Under the pieces are notes generated by a model. That model was not told the origin of the DNA and made no database searches. It saw only the letters and a program-made list of their open reading frames with translations. A stretch of 64,000 nt of DNA from positions 5,001,911 to 5,065,910 of the forward strand of contig LR746278.1 in the NCBI GenBank assembly GCA_902729315.2, given 5' to 3'. The stretch is from Spirodela intermedia (Eukaryota > Streptophyta > Magnoliopsida > Alismatales > Araceae). A program made the position numbers and the translations under genes. Positions within the stretch are counted from its first letter, which is position 1, and every line of letters starts with the position of its first letter. This document shows, one piece after another, positions 35,115 through 46,190 of this stretch.

Positions 35115-35832
35115 GCCGTCATGTGAAGCGGCTCCTGCCGGGGACGCCATCCAACAGATCCGGCGGCCTTGCGCAATCCGCCAGGAGACGGTGGCAGGAG
35201 AAATAGCCCGGATCCGGCGCCTGCGTGAGGCGATCTCGATTCCTCCGATCTCGAGAGTTCCGATCCAGTCCGGCGACGACGGCGTCGTGGGGTGATCGTG
35301 TTCCGGCCGAGCCCCGACGGATGGGGGGGCGAGGAGGGCAGAAGGGATGCGGCCTGCTGGAGCTCTGTAAAAAGAAGAAGTCAAATTCACCAGTGAAAAT
35401 TGTACATTTTGTAATTGAAATAGCAGATGTAAATATAGGTTTTTCTAAAATCTCGCTTTGACCTGTCGCTCTCACTCGCCATCTGATCGACATCTCGCGC
35501 ACTATATATGCATATACATTGTAAATAAATAAATATAAAAGTCTGTTTATTCAATTATTATTGACTCCGTCCTCCCTCTTGGTTTTGCAGATCCTTCACG
35601 TGGACACGGCGGGGCAGCCCAATCGCGCTTCCCAACGTGGAAGAATCTCATCTTCCCCACGTGAGAGGCCTTATCCCCCGTCCGCGTCATAAATCCTCGA
35701 ATTTCGACGCGGTTTTTAATCGGATATCCATTTCCACGTGGCATTGCCTCCTGGCGGAAATATCGCGCTTCGCATAATAAGGCATTAGTATATCGATAAA
35801 TATATACACTTGTGGGCAACCAAAAAAATAGC

Positions 35833-35937
35833 ATTAGTATTCATTCATAAATAAATAATAAGAAAGACCTTCGCTATCGCATTTCTAAGAAAAATGGCGG
35901 TGCTCACAGTCCATCCCAAATAGGGAGAGAGGGAGAG
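35833..35937. repeat. Diverged copy of the TFIIE beta 3' flank block (copy A)
   Basis: ATTAGTATTCATTCATAAATAAATA...TCGCATTT...GAAAAATGGC...TCCCAAATAG aligns with 36385-36490 over about 105 bp in the same orientation, 552 bp apart. Confidence 0.8.
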
Positions 35938-36384
35938 CGACAGAGAGAGATAGAGAGAGAGAATAATGACATACCAAAGGTGTGGTGGCATGTCAGGCGC
36001 CGGCCCAATAAGTCCAGGCGCCAGCCCAACAAAGAGAGGCCACTGATGGCATACCCCCCCCCCCCCCGTCTGGTATAAATACCAGAATGAAGGACTGATC
36101 GGCAGGCAGAAATCGGTACGTAACCTCTCTGTCTCTCCTTCCTGACCCATCCTATCCTCCTGTTCCGTCCAGGGCCCTCTCGCCGGCGACGTGGCTGAGC
36201 TCCGGCGGCCCTCGCCTTGGACTCTTCTTATCCCTTGGATCCCCCTTCTCAGCTATATCCGCCCTCGCTCCCTCTCTGCCTGTGAGAAACCGTTTAGATT
36301 TTCGGTGGAGTTCATAGGGACTCCATCAGAGAAGCATATCCACAAATGCACTTCCGGGCGGCAACGGAAGAAATATTATTAATA

Positions 36385-36503
36385 TTAGTCTATAAATAAA
36401 TAGTATGAAAATCCCACGCTGTCGCATTTTTTGAAAAATGGCAATTCTCAGTCCTTCCCAAATAGAGAAAGATAATAAGAGAGAGAGAGAGAGAGAGAGA
36501 GAG
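36385..36503. repeat. TFIIE beta 3' flank block (copy B) with (GA)n
   Basis: Partner of 35833-35937, ending in (GA)n at about 36478-36503. It lies about 45 bp beyond the TFIIE beta stop codon, so it is probably in that gene's 3' UTR. Confidence 0.8.
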
Positions 36504-36544
36504 GGGAAGAGAGAGAAGGGAAGGAGAGGACTGAGTTGGTGGTT

Positions 36545-39193
36545 TCACGGGATGTCGGGGGGGACGTTGAGGTTGCGGAAGAGCTCGGGGAGGTGGGCGT
36601 TGGTGAGCTTGGTGCGCTTGCTGAGCTCCCGCTGCTTCTTCTTCGGCTTGGCCTTTCCCGCGTGGTTGGCGAGCCCGTGGACCTGCGCCATGGCCCGGCG
36701 CCGCGCCGTGTTCGTGGCCGGCCTCATCCCGTTCTTCTGCAGCTCCCTCTCGATGTCCACCATGTCCCTCGGTAGCTCCACCCCCCTAAACAGCTGCTTC
36801 AGATCCTCGTCCACCTTTATCACCCCAGCTCTCGGGTCGTTCGGATACACCGTGTCTTCCTGCGAGTCCAGATTCGACAGCAGCCACACCTCCCCCTCCC
36901 CCTTCAGCCTCTGCAATCCATCATACATGATAATATCACCAAACAAGACATGTTCCTGTTCATGTTCACGTTCTTCTTCCTATTCCTCTTCCTTTTTCAG
37001 GGTTTGGAATGAATCCAGGGATCTGAAGCTACTTGGCGATCATATATATTGCCCATGAATGGTTTTATCTCCGAGAAGAAGATTGGGGGTTGATTTGATT
37101 CACGACCAATGAAATGGGGAGATGGGTGACAAATTCCTGCTGATAGGAATTAAAAACTCCAGAATGGAATGAGCAAAGAAAGAAACAATGGCGAAGGCAG
37201 AGACCTGTAAGTCATCCATGACAGTCGGGTAGGAGTCCTTGAGGTCGATGACCGCGATGCCCTCTGGAAACTTCCGAACGAAGTCGAGGAGTTCGCTCTT
37301 GTTCTTCAGGTTGTGCTTCGACTGCAGATAGAATTAATGTTATCAGTCTCTCTCTCTCTCTCTCTTAGACAACATGGACACGACTAGATTAGACCAAGGT
37401 TGCTGTGACATACAAAACATTCACACCGAATTTCCTTATAGAAATGACCGTAAGTAAAGTCAACTCCTTAATGGCTGCCATGCAGGCAGGGCCGGAAAGT
37501 CAACCACGGGCATGCATGCAATATTCAGGAAAGAGGTAGGCTCAACTAGCAGACTAAGAAAATAAAAATTATTAAGACGGATACATACAACTTGAACAGT
37601 TCCTCCGCAAGAAAATGCTCAGCTTATGAACCAAAATAATCTGTCTCGGTGCATTTTTTCTTTTCCTTTTCCAATTTCATCCAATGGAAGATACCTTGTA
37701 AGAGAAGCGATGACCGTCGTAGCTAACTTTATGGTTGTTCTTCAAGCTTTCAAAGACGGTCTTGTTGGCGATCACGTCGACATAGCAGGCTTCATTTATC
37801 TGCTCAGGCGTGAAAGCCTGTCTTGTCTGGAAAAGAGAATCCGCGGATGAGCAAGTGCATGCAACATAATGAAGATCAAGACAACTGACCCATAACAAAG
37901 TCAGCTCAGATGTATCCACGCATAAAACAATATGGTTTTAACAGGGAAAATCGCAGTCCCCAGGAGAGGGTTTCCACAAAAGCCCAGAACAGATATAAAA
38001 TATTCGAAAGCTTGAAAGGTAAGTTGCATTCATGCCCAGATGATGCACTCTGCCACGCCTTGGAGATCACTGATTTCCACCCAACTATGGTAATTTAAAC
38101 CTCTGCAAGTCAAAATCCAACAAGTGTACTCTAATAATCTCCATGGCTAAACACCAGAGTGACCTTTCTTTTTTTCTTTCTTCATTTCGATTCCTTGCTC
38201 TCAGGTCTCACCAGGTTCAGCATGCGTCTTCTAGTCCAAGACCAAAACCCGTGTAAACTATTGGCCTATGCGCATAGATGAAGAGGACCATAATCACCTG
38301 CGAAATAATGGATGCACGGATTTTTTAGCTGCAGAACTATGAGCTGACCGATCAATGCAGTGACTGGCCGGGGTTTACAATTGTTCTCATCTTTTTTCCC
38401 AGGAAACACATTTACAGACGGACATGCGATAACCCATCCTGAAAAGTGCAATTTGCCTCCATGTCCGAAAGAGTTTTGAGGAACAATTAAAGCTAAATCA
38501 CAGTCCAATCGGAAGAACAGAGCACCAGGAAATGGGCAGATTTTCTTGCTATGGATCCCATCCACCAAAAATCCAAGACCGACGACATCGTGGACCATAT
38601 CTTCTCCTCCAATCCTTTTTCCGGGGATGAGGGAAGGAAATCGTCAATAAATCACATGGCAAACGCTACGGGATCCGCCGGTTCCACTTCCCCTATTATC
38701 TCTTCCATGTCTCAAATCCAAGCCCTTATTCTCTTGAATCCTCCTCTTGCGGGGATCTCGGGACATCCTCTAATCCCTGGCATCGCTGTTCGACAGCCGT
38801 AACGGAAATTGAGATCTCCCAAAACAGCGCAACCATTACTGACGCAAGCTCGTCGCCAAGACGACGATCATTCGAACACCACACCGAGAAAAAACTCCGT
38901 TCCATTTCCTACCGGACTCCCGGCGACGACAGCCGTACCTGCAAGAGCAAGTCGATCACGCGCTTGATCTGCGCGCCGGCGGGGGACTTCCGGATCCCGT
39001 TGATGTGCTGAAGCCGCTCCGTGTCGCTGGAGAATTTCACCGGCGCCACCGGAACGGCGGGCGACGGCGCGGCCCTGTGCGGCGCCGCCGACGTCCTGCT
39101 GGAAGACGACGCTCGGGAGATGGTATCGGTGAGTATAGACTGGCATTTCTCCTGCTGTTGCTTGAACTTGTTCAGTCGCTCTTGCAGCGACAT
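36545..39193 (-). CDS. General transcription factor IIE subunit 2 (TFIIE beta)
   Basis: Four exons: 39193-38939, 37826-37695, 37321-37205, 36910-36545; all phase 0 with GT-AG ends, 289 residues, the normal plant length. N-terminal coiled stretch (MSLQERLNKFKQQQEKCQS), then TERLQHINGIRKSPAGAQIKRVIDLLL, RQAFTPEQINEACYVDV and SYDGHRFSYKSKHNLKNKSELL, the first winged-helix; KFPEGIAVIDLKDSYPTVMDDLQ, the second; and a basic tail (RPATNTARRRA; KAKPKKKQRELSKRTKLTN; HLPELFRNLN). TFIIE recruits and regulates TFIIH at RNA polymerase II promoters. A minus-strand TATA box stands at 39532-39539. Confidence 0.97.
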
Positions 39194-39531
39194 GCCGCCG
39201 ATCCAGAGAGATCAACCAGGAAGATGAGCGAGACCGCCGATTCCCCTTGCCAGATTTCTCCCAGACGAATTTCTCCCCTCGCGGCGGAACTCACCGGAGC
39301 GGAATTGGGGAAACGAAGGACGATTCAGTTCGATCGGGCAAAACCCTAATCCGATCGGAGTGGCGAAAAGGCGGCACGGGATGGGGACACCATCAAGCCT
39401 CCCTTCCCTTCCTTCCCGCAACTCCTCTCCCTCTCTGAAGGTCTGGTTCAGGGGAATCCACAGGAGGAAGAAGAAGACGGAAGGAAAAGAAAGAGGATTT
39501 TTCTCTCCCCTCCGCTCGATTTCAGAAGGGA

Positions 39532-39539
39532 TATTTATA
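39532..39539 (-). promoter_or_regulatory. TATA box of TFIIE beta
   Basis: Minus-strand TATAAATA, about 340 bp upstream of the start codon, followed by a purine/pyrimidine-biased leader. Confidence 0.7.
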
Positions 39540-40711
39540 GAGTGAGGGTCTGCTAGACGCACGACCACAGTGCAACGAAAAATGTACCCGCCAATCGGCA
39601 CTCGAGTGGTGCGCAAGTCAAGTCAAGCTCTCGTGAGTGGTATTCCTAGAATAGCCCCCACTGCCCCCTGTGGGGCCCACGAAGGATAGCGAGCTGGAGA
39701 GAGATCCTAAACAATATAAATCCTACTTCGGGTCAGATTCTTACTTTCCAGGCATTTTGAAATCCTCGACTTATCGGTAATTTCATGCATTTTATATATA
39801 TTTTTAATTCCTCGGAAATAATCATGATCATCACCGTCCAAAAGAGGGGAGGTCAGGATCGTGAGAGAATCCAGTTTCTCTAACACTCGTAAGGTTCTTC
39901 GGGAGAATAAATATATCACACCTACAATAAATTAAAGAATTTAAGTGATTGCTCTTAGCTGATTCTCCAAATCCGTTTTTTTTCTCCTTCGGGCAAAATC
40001 TAATGGATCGATCATCTTTTAATGGCTGATAACTCGATCGTCTTTTATCGGTTTTCGGCAAATAATGAAAGATTAGATTGGAAATCATGATGGCCGACTC
40101 CCAATCCCATCTTTTCGACACGGATAAATGAATGAATAACATGAAACAATCAGTTGTGGCTATCAACCATGTTCGACGCAGTCAACACTTCACAGTAAAC
40201 TTTGATCTTGCCCGAGCGGATCCGACGAGCTCACCTTCTCTGTAAACAACGTGTAGTGGGCAAAAGTTCGGAGTTTCGATGATATTGGTTGTGTAAATCA
40301 CGGCGACGGCCGGGAAACTGAATGACCGAGACTGAAATTGATTCGGAGTTCGATTCGCTGACGCACTGAAATTTCTGAAAAGAGACTGAGTGATCCTTTT
40401 CCCCCCAAATATATCAAACCTCGAGCTCGGGGATTGGTACCTCGGAAGATTAAGAAGAAGCAGCGGAATTAACGGCATCCATTTCGATGGCTCAGATTTT
40501 GTTAGCAGCTTCTTCGATCAAGAATTTTCTGAAGCAGAACTGGCGTTTTGAAGCTGTAATAGATCATCACGGCCGGGAGGTTCAAAATCTATCGGCGAAA
40601 ATCAAGGTGGATGCGGATAGAAGAGATATCACCGAGCAGAAACCAACTCATCCCGCATCGACAAGTTCAACCACTTCGGAGTTCGTCGACGGCGGCTAGA
40701 TGCAGCCGCCG

Positions 40712-40969
40712 CTAGATCTCGACGAAGAAAGGGAAGAGGGAAAAACACCAGACCTCTGGATCAGAAACGGAAATCCAAAGAGAAGCGCGGCGCAAGGCCA
40801 TCAGCAGAGCCGGAACGAGGACGAAAGATTGATCGGAAAACGAGAATGAATTCACCGGAGATCTGCAACACATAGCGGCCGAGGCCGGCTGCGGCACGAG
40901 CATTGGGACCTCGCTTCCCCCACCTGATCTGGTCTGAGCATTTGGGAAAGACGAAGGAGAGAAGAACAT
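40712..40969 (-). CDS. Small protein candidate behind an orphan TATA box (weak)
   Basis: The minus-strand TATA box at 41073-41080 has no recognised gene after it. The first ATG downstream (40969) opens a frame of 85 codons (starts MFFSPSSFPNAQTRSGGG, contains a hydrophobic stretch SFVLVPALLMALRRASLW). I recognise no family. The transcript could equally be non-coding or a leader of an unannotated spliced gene running on toward 40182. Listed only because promoter and first ATG agree. Confidence 0.2.
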   Translation of the reverse strand: MFFSPSSFPNAQTRSGGGSEVPMLVPQPASAAMCCRSPVNSFSFSDQSFVLVPALLMALRRASLWISVSDPEVWCFSLFPFFVEI

Positions 40970-41072
40970 CGCGGAATCAAAAACTCAAGAGGCAGATTCG
41001 ACAGGCTCCTGAAGAAAGAGGAACGCCGCCGCGAGTGGTGCTGAAGGAAAAAGTGAGGAGGAAGGGTAATAC

Positions 41073-41080
41073 TATTTATA
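41073..41080 (-). promoter_or_regulatory. TATA box without an assigned gene
   Basis: Minus-strand TTTTTCTATAAATAGTA is a good plant TATA box. It sits about 130 bp beyond the 3' end (41208) of the EMB1923-like gene on the same strand. Confidence 0.5.
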
Positions 41081-41207
41081 GAAAAACCGCCGCCTGCGGA
41101 AACCCTAAACCACAGACCAGCTCACCAGGGAGAACAAAAAAATGGCACATAAAAAACTCCAGATAAATTAATTCATGGGTCCACAGACGCCCAGCAGGCG
41201 GCTCGCC

Positions 41208-43746
41208 TCAGACAATCATCCACGTCAGGTGCCGATAACGCAGCCACCTGGCCGCCAGGTGGATGCCGACGGCTAACCCCGCCAGCCGCAACGGGACCGG
41301 CGCCGCCGCCCTCTCGCTGTCGCCGCCTGCCGCCACCTCCTCCGCCGGAGACCTAGAATTCTGCAGTACAGCGAGGCCCAGGAACGCTGCCATGGCCACC
41401 GCCCTCAGCCACGGCGCCCCGACGGCGACCAGCAGTGCCGCCGGCGGCAGGGCCGCCTCCACCGCGTCCTTCTTCTGGACGAACCTCGAGAAGCAGAAGG
41501 CCCCAACGAGGAGCGGCCAGAAGAGCAGCCCGGTGATTGTCCCTCCGACGGCGGCATAGCCAAGCACGCCGGCGGCGGTGAGGAGGTGCCGCTGGCCGTT
41601 GACCGAGCCCGGGGAGGCGGCTTCTGCAGCGGCCATCACCGCCGATGTGAGGGCGATGATCCAGAGGAGCTCCGCCACGGGGGCCGCAGCTACCACGCTT
41701 GAGTACGCTGTCCGGGTGAGGTTGAGGGCGAAGTCAACACACCACAGGATGGCGGTGATCGGCGGGCCGATGAGGCGGTAGAGGAGACCGAAGAGGAGCT
41801 TGGAGAGGTAGCCGGCGGAGCCAACGACGGCGGCGGCTGCGTTCCTCCAGTTGGAGAGCTCCCACAGCACCGCTCGCCAGGCGTACGCAAGGAAACCCAG
41901 AGCTGCAGCGCATCAATTTGTTTTAGCTGGGTAAGAAAGATGCAGATTCCAAACCAGATTTTACTAAAAAAAATGACACATTCAGTTGACTTCTCCTTGT
42001 TTCATTGAAAGCAAATAAGTCAACCTAAAACAGTGTACTAAAATAAAAAGAAAATAATTCAACCTGAAACGGAGAGCTAGTGCTAGAAAATAACCCATTA
42101 AAGTAAGTAAGCTATGTTGCTTTGCTGAACATAATTCAATCAAATATCAGTGAAAACCCCCCAGTTAATCCTCACAGGTCAACGACACTTGCAAAGGGAC
42201 GAATCTTCCCCGAATCGATTGGCACCTCCGCCATATACACGGCTCTGGAACCACAGAAGCCCAGTTTTCCTTTGAAGGAAACGAAGGAAAATCGATTATT
42301 GTCGAACGAAAAAGTTTTTGCTGCCACGCCAAACAGGCCCAATGATCCACATTTATGAGAAAAAAGTATTTTTTAATTAAAATTTTTACTGAAAAAGATA
42401 ACAACTTCCAAAATAGGTCGCTTGGCTCCAGGCGATTAAATTGGAAATAACTGGCAAAAGGACCAAGGCAACAATGATGACAATTCTCTGTGGAGAGGGA
42501 AATGGTTGGGAAGTAAACTCCCAGAATAAACGATGAGGCTCACCAAAAGTCAACACAACAAGGGATATCAAAGAATGATATTCTCTCTTAATCACTAGGA
42601 GTGATAATTAAGTTCCCAACCTTCCTGTGCTACTCACCTGAAGTCAACCTCAACAATCCTGAGTAGGAATCTAATTTAGTCAACGCTTCTGAGCTCTATG
42701 CCACTGCACACAACAGAGAGTACACAGGCAAGGGAACAGGGAAACGTCCGAGAGAAAAAGCTGGTAATGATCCACTTTCATGGCAGTTAGTGCATAGGAA
42801 GGGAATCTGGAGACCCTTCGATCAACCATAATGGAAACTGGTATGGCCAGAAGCGACCAAACTGGTTTAGTTCCTGGTCAAGATAAGCACAAAATCAGGT
42901 GTTGGATCTCTTAATCTTCAGCAGGTTAAGCAGCGGCAGAGAATTGGACCAAGGCAACAATGACGACAATCAATGGCAGTTCAAGTGGAGTGGTGATAAG
43001 TGGAGCTGCTCTTTCTTACCACTGCTGACCATTTCCTACCACAAAATTTTTCATCCTTAGCTTCTTATTTCTATTAATCTGTTTCTAATGTTCCGATAAA
43101 TCCTTCATTCTTCTTATGCTTCGGATATTTTGCATGAGATCAATGTGGTTGGAGTCATCACGAAATTAGCATCATCCATAGAATCCAATGCTCAGACAGA
43201 TCTCAACGAATTCTCCCATAAATCGGTAATTTATATAGTGCTCCACCCTGAGAAATAATTTCAGAAATGCAGGAATCCGACTGGAAGGGGTGAAACAGTC
43301 TCCGGAATTTATCGAATCTACGGAATAATTTGTATCAAAACTTGATTCGAGAAGGAGAGAAATCCTCCTTTCTCAGGCAAACCATGGCCACCAAATCACG
43401 TACCGACAAGCCATGGCCATCTCAAGGGGCGGTCGGGAGTCTCCTTGTTAAGGTTGCGGAACCTTTCCGGCAGCGTGCTCCGCCCCCGCGCCTCTGCGAC
43501 CTCATCGCTAGCAGCCGAAGAACTTTCCTCCGCCTGTATCCCTCCATCGCTGGCGGCACTCAGAGGGAACCGCGCCGCCCTGCGAGATGGAAACCCCTGC
43601 GGGAACTGGCCGGCCGTAGCCCTCAGAGAGGGGAGTCGGAAAGAGGTCGGATGAAGAGGGGAAGTGAGGCGTCTCTGAGGAAGGTACCCTCGCCCCCAGT
43701 TGAGACTCGAGGTTGAGGAAAGGAGGAGAGAGAGAGACCCAGACAT
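41208..43746 (-). CDS. EMB1923-like plastid integral membrane protein
   Basis: Two exons: 43746-43404 and 41902-41208, joined across a 1501-bp intron (donor GTCG/GTACGTG, acceptor CTGCAG/CTCTGG), 345 residues. The join restores RWPWLVALGFLAYAWRAVLWELSNWR, a block conserved in this plant family as I remember it. Residues 1 to about 85 are Ser/Arg-rich with a late acidic patch, like a plastid transit peptide; the rest has several hydrophobic segments (for example LLFGLLYRLIGPPITAIL, LLWIIALTSAVMAAAEA, ITGLLFWPLLVGAFCF). The Arabidopsis relative I recall, EMB1923 (At4g28210), is embryo-essential and of unknown activity. The family name is from memory; the gene structure is secure. The leader begins in (CT)n. 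Confidence 0.82.
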
Positions 43747-43750
43747 CGAA

Positions 43751-43753
<3 letters not shown>

Positions 43754-43788
<35 letters not shown>
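43754..43788. repeat. (GA)n microsatellite in the leader of the EMB1923-like gene
   Basis: Lies directly upstream of the start codon, so the mRNA leader would contain (CU)n. Confidence 0.95.
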
Positions 43789-43793
<5 letters not shown>

Positions 43794-44013
43794 CTTTGAA
43801 GAGGATGGCCTGGGGCGAGGGTTTAGGATATCAGGTAGCTTTAAGGAGGTGTTTGAGAATGCTACCTCGGAATCCGAAAATCTGCTTTCAGAATTTTGTT
43901 ATATTCCACCGATTTTAAAACCAGAAAAAGTAAAATTTATCAGGTAATATTCATAAAATATGCTTTAAATAATTCAGTGGTAAACTGGATGAATATTTAT
44001 TATTTCCCTAAAT

Positions 44014-44034
44014 TATATATATATATATATATAT
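44014..44034. repeat. (AT)n microsatellite
   Basis: About ten AT units in the intergenic region. Confidence 0.9.
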
Positions 44035-44169
44035 TTGCTAAAAGTTAAGACAGGAGGGTGGCTGGGCCGGGCTTCACAGCGGGGCATCGGGGGCTTGGCC
44101 CGCCCAGCCCGATCCGATACGCAGACTGAGGAAAGCCATTGGGCTTACCTCCATATCCCCCTCTTTTTC

Positions 44170-44243
44170 ACTCACTCACTCACTGATGTCCTCTCTCTCG
44201 CTCTCTCTCTCATGTTCTCTCTCTCTCTTTCGCTCTCTCGCTT

Positions 44244-44279
<36 letters not shown>

Positions 44280-44488
44280 TCACCCGCATTCTTTCTCTCT
44301 CTCATTCACTCATTCATCCGCATTCTCTCTCACTCTCTCACTCTCTATCTCCCCTTCCTATCTCTCTCTCTCTCTCTCTCTCTACCTCTCTCTCTGTCAT
44401 TCACTCACTCATCCGCATTCTCTCTCTCTCTCTCTCTCTCTTTCTCACGTTCTTTCTCACTCTCTCACTCTGCCTCCCCCTCCTATCT

Positions 44489-44533
<45 letters not shown>

Positions 44534-44618
44534 CTTCGCTTCCACGAGTTGACCGACGGAGACGAGGCGTTCGAGACCCTTCTCTGCTCCTCGGGCTCGT
44601 TCCTAGAATGGCTATGGC

Positions 44619-44663
<45 letters not shown>

Positions 44664-44680
44664 GAGAGAGAGTGAGAGGA
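44170..44680. repeat. Long CT-rich low-complexity block ending in (GA)n
   Basis: 44170-44535 is (CT)n interrupted by CA, CATTCACTCATCCGCATT and similar words (two or three copies of the latter near 44285, 44310 and 44400). After a short unique spacer the strand bias flips to (GA)n at 44620-44680, so a single-stranded copy could fold on itself. Confidence 0.9.
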
Positions 44681-44857
44681 AGCTAAGAAAATGGAGGAAC
44701 GGATTGAATCTCTTATTTATGGGGAGATGAGCTCCCGTTCATGGAGGTAGATGGCTACATCCTGGAGGAGGGAGGGTGTGAGAAATGACAGCCCTTCATG
44801 CACTCTCCCTTCCACCGGACGCAGCAGCCTCATCATCCTCCTCCTCCGCCGCCGTCT

Positions 44858-45259
44858 TCACCACTCGCCACCGCCGGGTGACAAGGCCGGCGGGTGGCCC
44901 CTGCAGTTGCCTTTAGGATCGCACTTCCTGCTCACGAAGTGGGCCGGCGGAGGCGCCACTTCATCGGCGCCGGTAGGTGCAATGGGCGGCGGGCGTATGA
45001 TCACCGTCTCGTCCACCGCCGCCGCCGCTTCACCGGGGGCGGCGATCACAGTCTCCTCCGGCGCCAGCGCCTGCTGCGGAGGTCCTCGGCACCTTGTGAT
45101 TTTGTTGCACCCACGAGTCCAGTGGTTGGAGGGCGGCGGCAGCACTCCGGCCCCGGCGCCGGCGCCGGGGCCGGGGGCCTCCCCCACCGCCTCGGCGGCC
45201 ACCAGGAAGAAGCAAGCCGCCGCCAGCACCACCGCCCACGCCCGCGAAAGAGACCCCAT
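44858..45259 (-). CDS. Small secreted protein with two CX5CRG motifs
   Basis: Single exon, 133 residues. The start MGSLSRAWAVVLAAACFFLVAAEAVG is a clear signal peptide; the frame upstream lacks a better start. The mature part is Pro/Gly/Ala-rich with two related cysteine motifs: RGCNKITRCRG (residues about 48-58) and RKCDPKGNCRG (about 113-123), both CX5CRG. The first strongly resembles the C-terminal end of RALF peptides (RGC..ITRCR), but the rest of a RALF (YISY motif and first cysteine pair) is absent. Function unknown; predicted apoplastic. Minus-strand leader region is GC-rich. Confidence 0.65.
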   Translation of the reverse strand: MGSLSRAWAVVLAAACFFLVAAEAVGEAPGPGAGAGAGVLPPPSNHWTRGCNKITRCRGPPQQALAPEETVIAAPGEAAAAVDETVIIRPPPIAPTGADEVAPPPAHFVSRKCDPKGNCRGHPPALSPGGGEW

Positions 45260-46190
45260 TGCCCCCGGACCCAGAAGCAGCAGGAGAAGCGGAAGAAGGA
45301 AGGGAAGTGGAGGCTGGCGGTGGAGAAAGAAGGCTCCCCCAGGGGCTCCTTTCATAGGGGGCTCCGGCGAATCCAACGGAGTTAATGCCGGAGATACGAG
45401 CACCTCGCCGGCGGCCACGTTGAGGCAAATCTATCCATCACCCAGCGGAGAGGAGGGAGGGGATTCAGTAACGCTTGGGCTTCCTCCCCCTTCCTCGCGC
45501 GTCTGTACAGCTCGAATAGAATCCATCCACGTGGCAGTTTGGCCCACAGCTTGCCGGAGTTGGGCAAGGTTGGCAGATCAGTTTATTAAAAACTAGGCTT
45601 CATTTATCAGATCACTGCTTTTATTTAATTTTCTGCCGATGAAAATTACCATAAATTATGCACTTGGGAATTCTCAAAATGGGTTTAAAATATATATATG
45701 AATTATAAATTTCGACGTTGACCGACTGACGGACGGTCAGCGCCGAGAATGCGGCGGTTCTTGCCGTTGAAGAAAGAAAACGGTGCGTGCTTCTGTCCTG
45801 AAACTGACTGTTTCAATGCACACCTCTACGTAGCTCAGCCATCATAGGATTGTACCAGTTAGCGATGGAGGCGGGAGTTTGGGAGGAGAGGGGGCGGGCG
45901 GGCCCTGGTTTCGCGGGTCGGAAAGGTGCCATTTTTACCACCTCCTTCCAGCCGGGCCGGCCCCCTTATCGCACCTTGGGCTCAGGTCTCTCGGTGCTCT
46001 CGGTGATCTCGGTGATCTCGGTGCCGGCGTCCATTCCACCGCGATCTCGCCTCGTCCTCGGATCCAATCGGCGGCGCTGGTGGCCGTCGTCGCCGACGGC
46101 AGATCTGCCCTGGCTGTGGGATCTCCCTGGTTATGAGGAGCCCCCGGAAGCAGGACCGGGTTCCTCCTCAACTCTCAGTCCTGTCGTCGG
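45260..46190. promoter_or_regulatory. Divergent promoter region between the secreted-protein and coiled-coil genes
   Basis: About 930 bp. Contains AT-rich core near 45600-45720 and a GC-rich part 45850-46190 likely to be the leader of the coiled-coil gene, with a repeated TCGGTG(A/C)TCTCGGTGATCTC word near 45990-46024. Confidence 0.4.

Larger units (their letters stand above)
35115..36544. other. Intergenic between DUF3774 copy 3 and TFIIE beta
   Basis: No supported gene. A TATA-like TATAAATACC at about 36075 after a C-tract (36053-36067) has no ATG-initiated frame in the next 300 bp. Holds the two-copy repeat listed separately. Confidence 0.4.

Noticed and set aside
34659-35390. Open frame of 243 codons antisense to DUF3774 copy 3
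   Set aside because: A GC-rich shadow of the sense gene; it runs through its TATA box and leader and resembles no family.
44035-44730. Open frames of 166-231 codons in the CT-rich block
   Set aside because: Translations are Ser/Leu dipeptide runs of a microsatellite.
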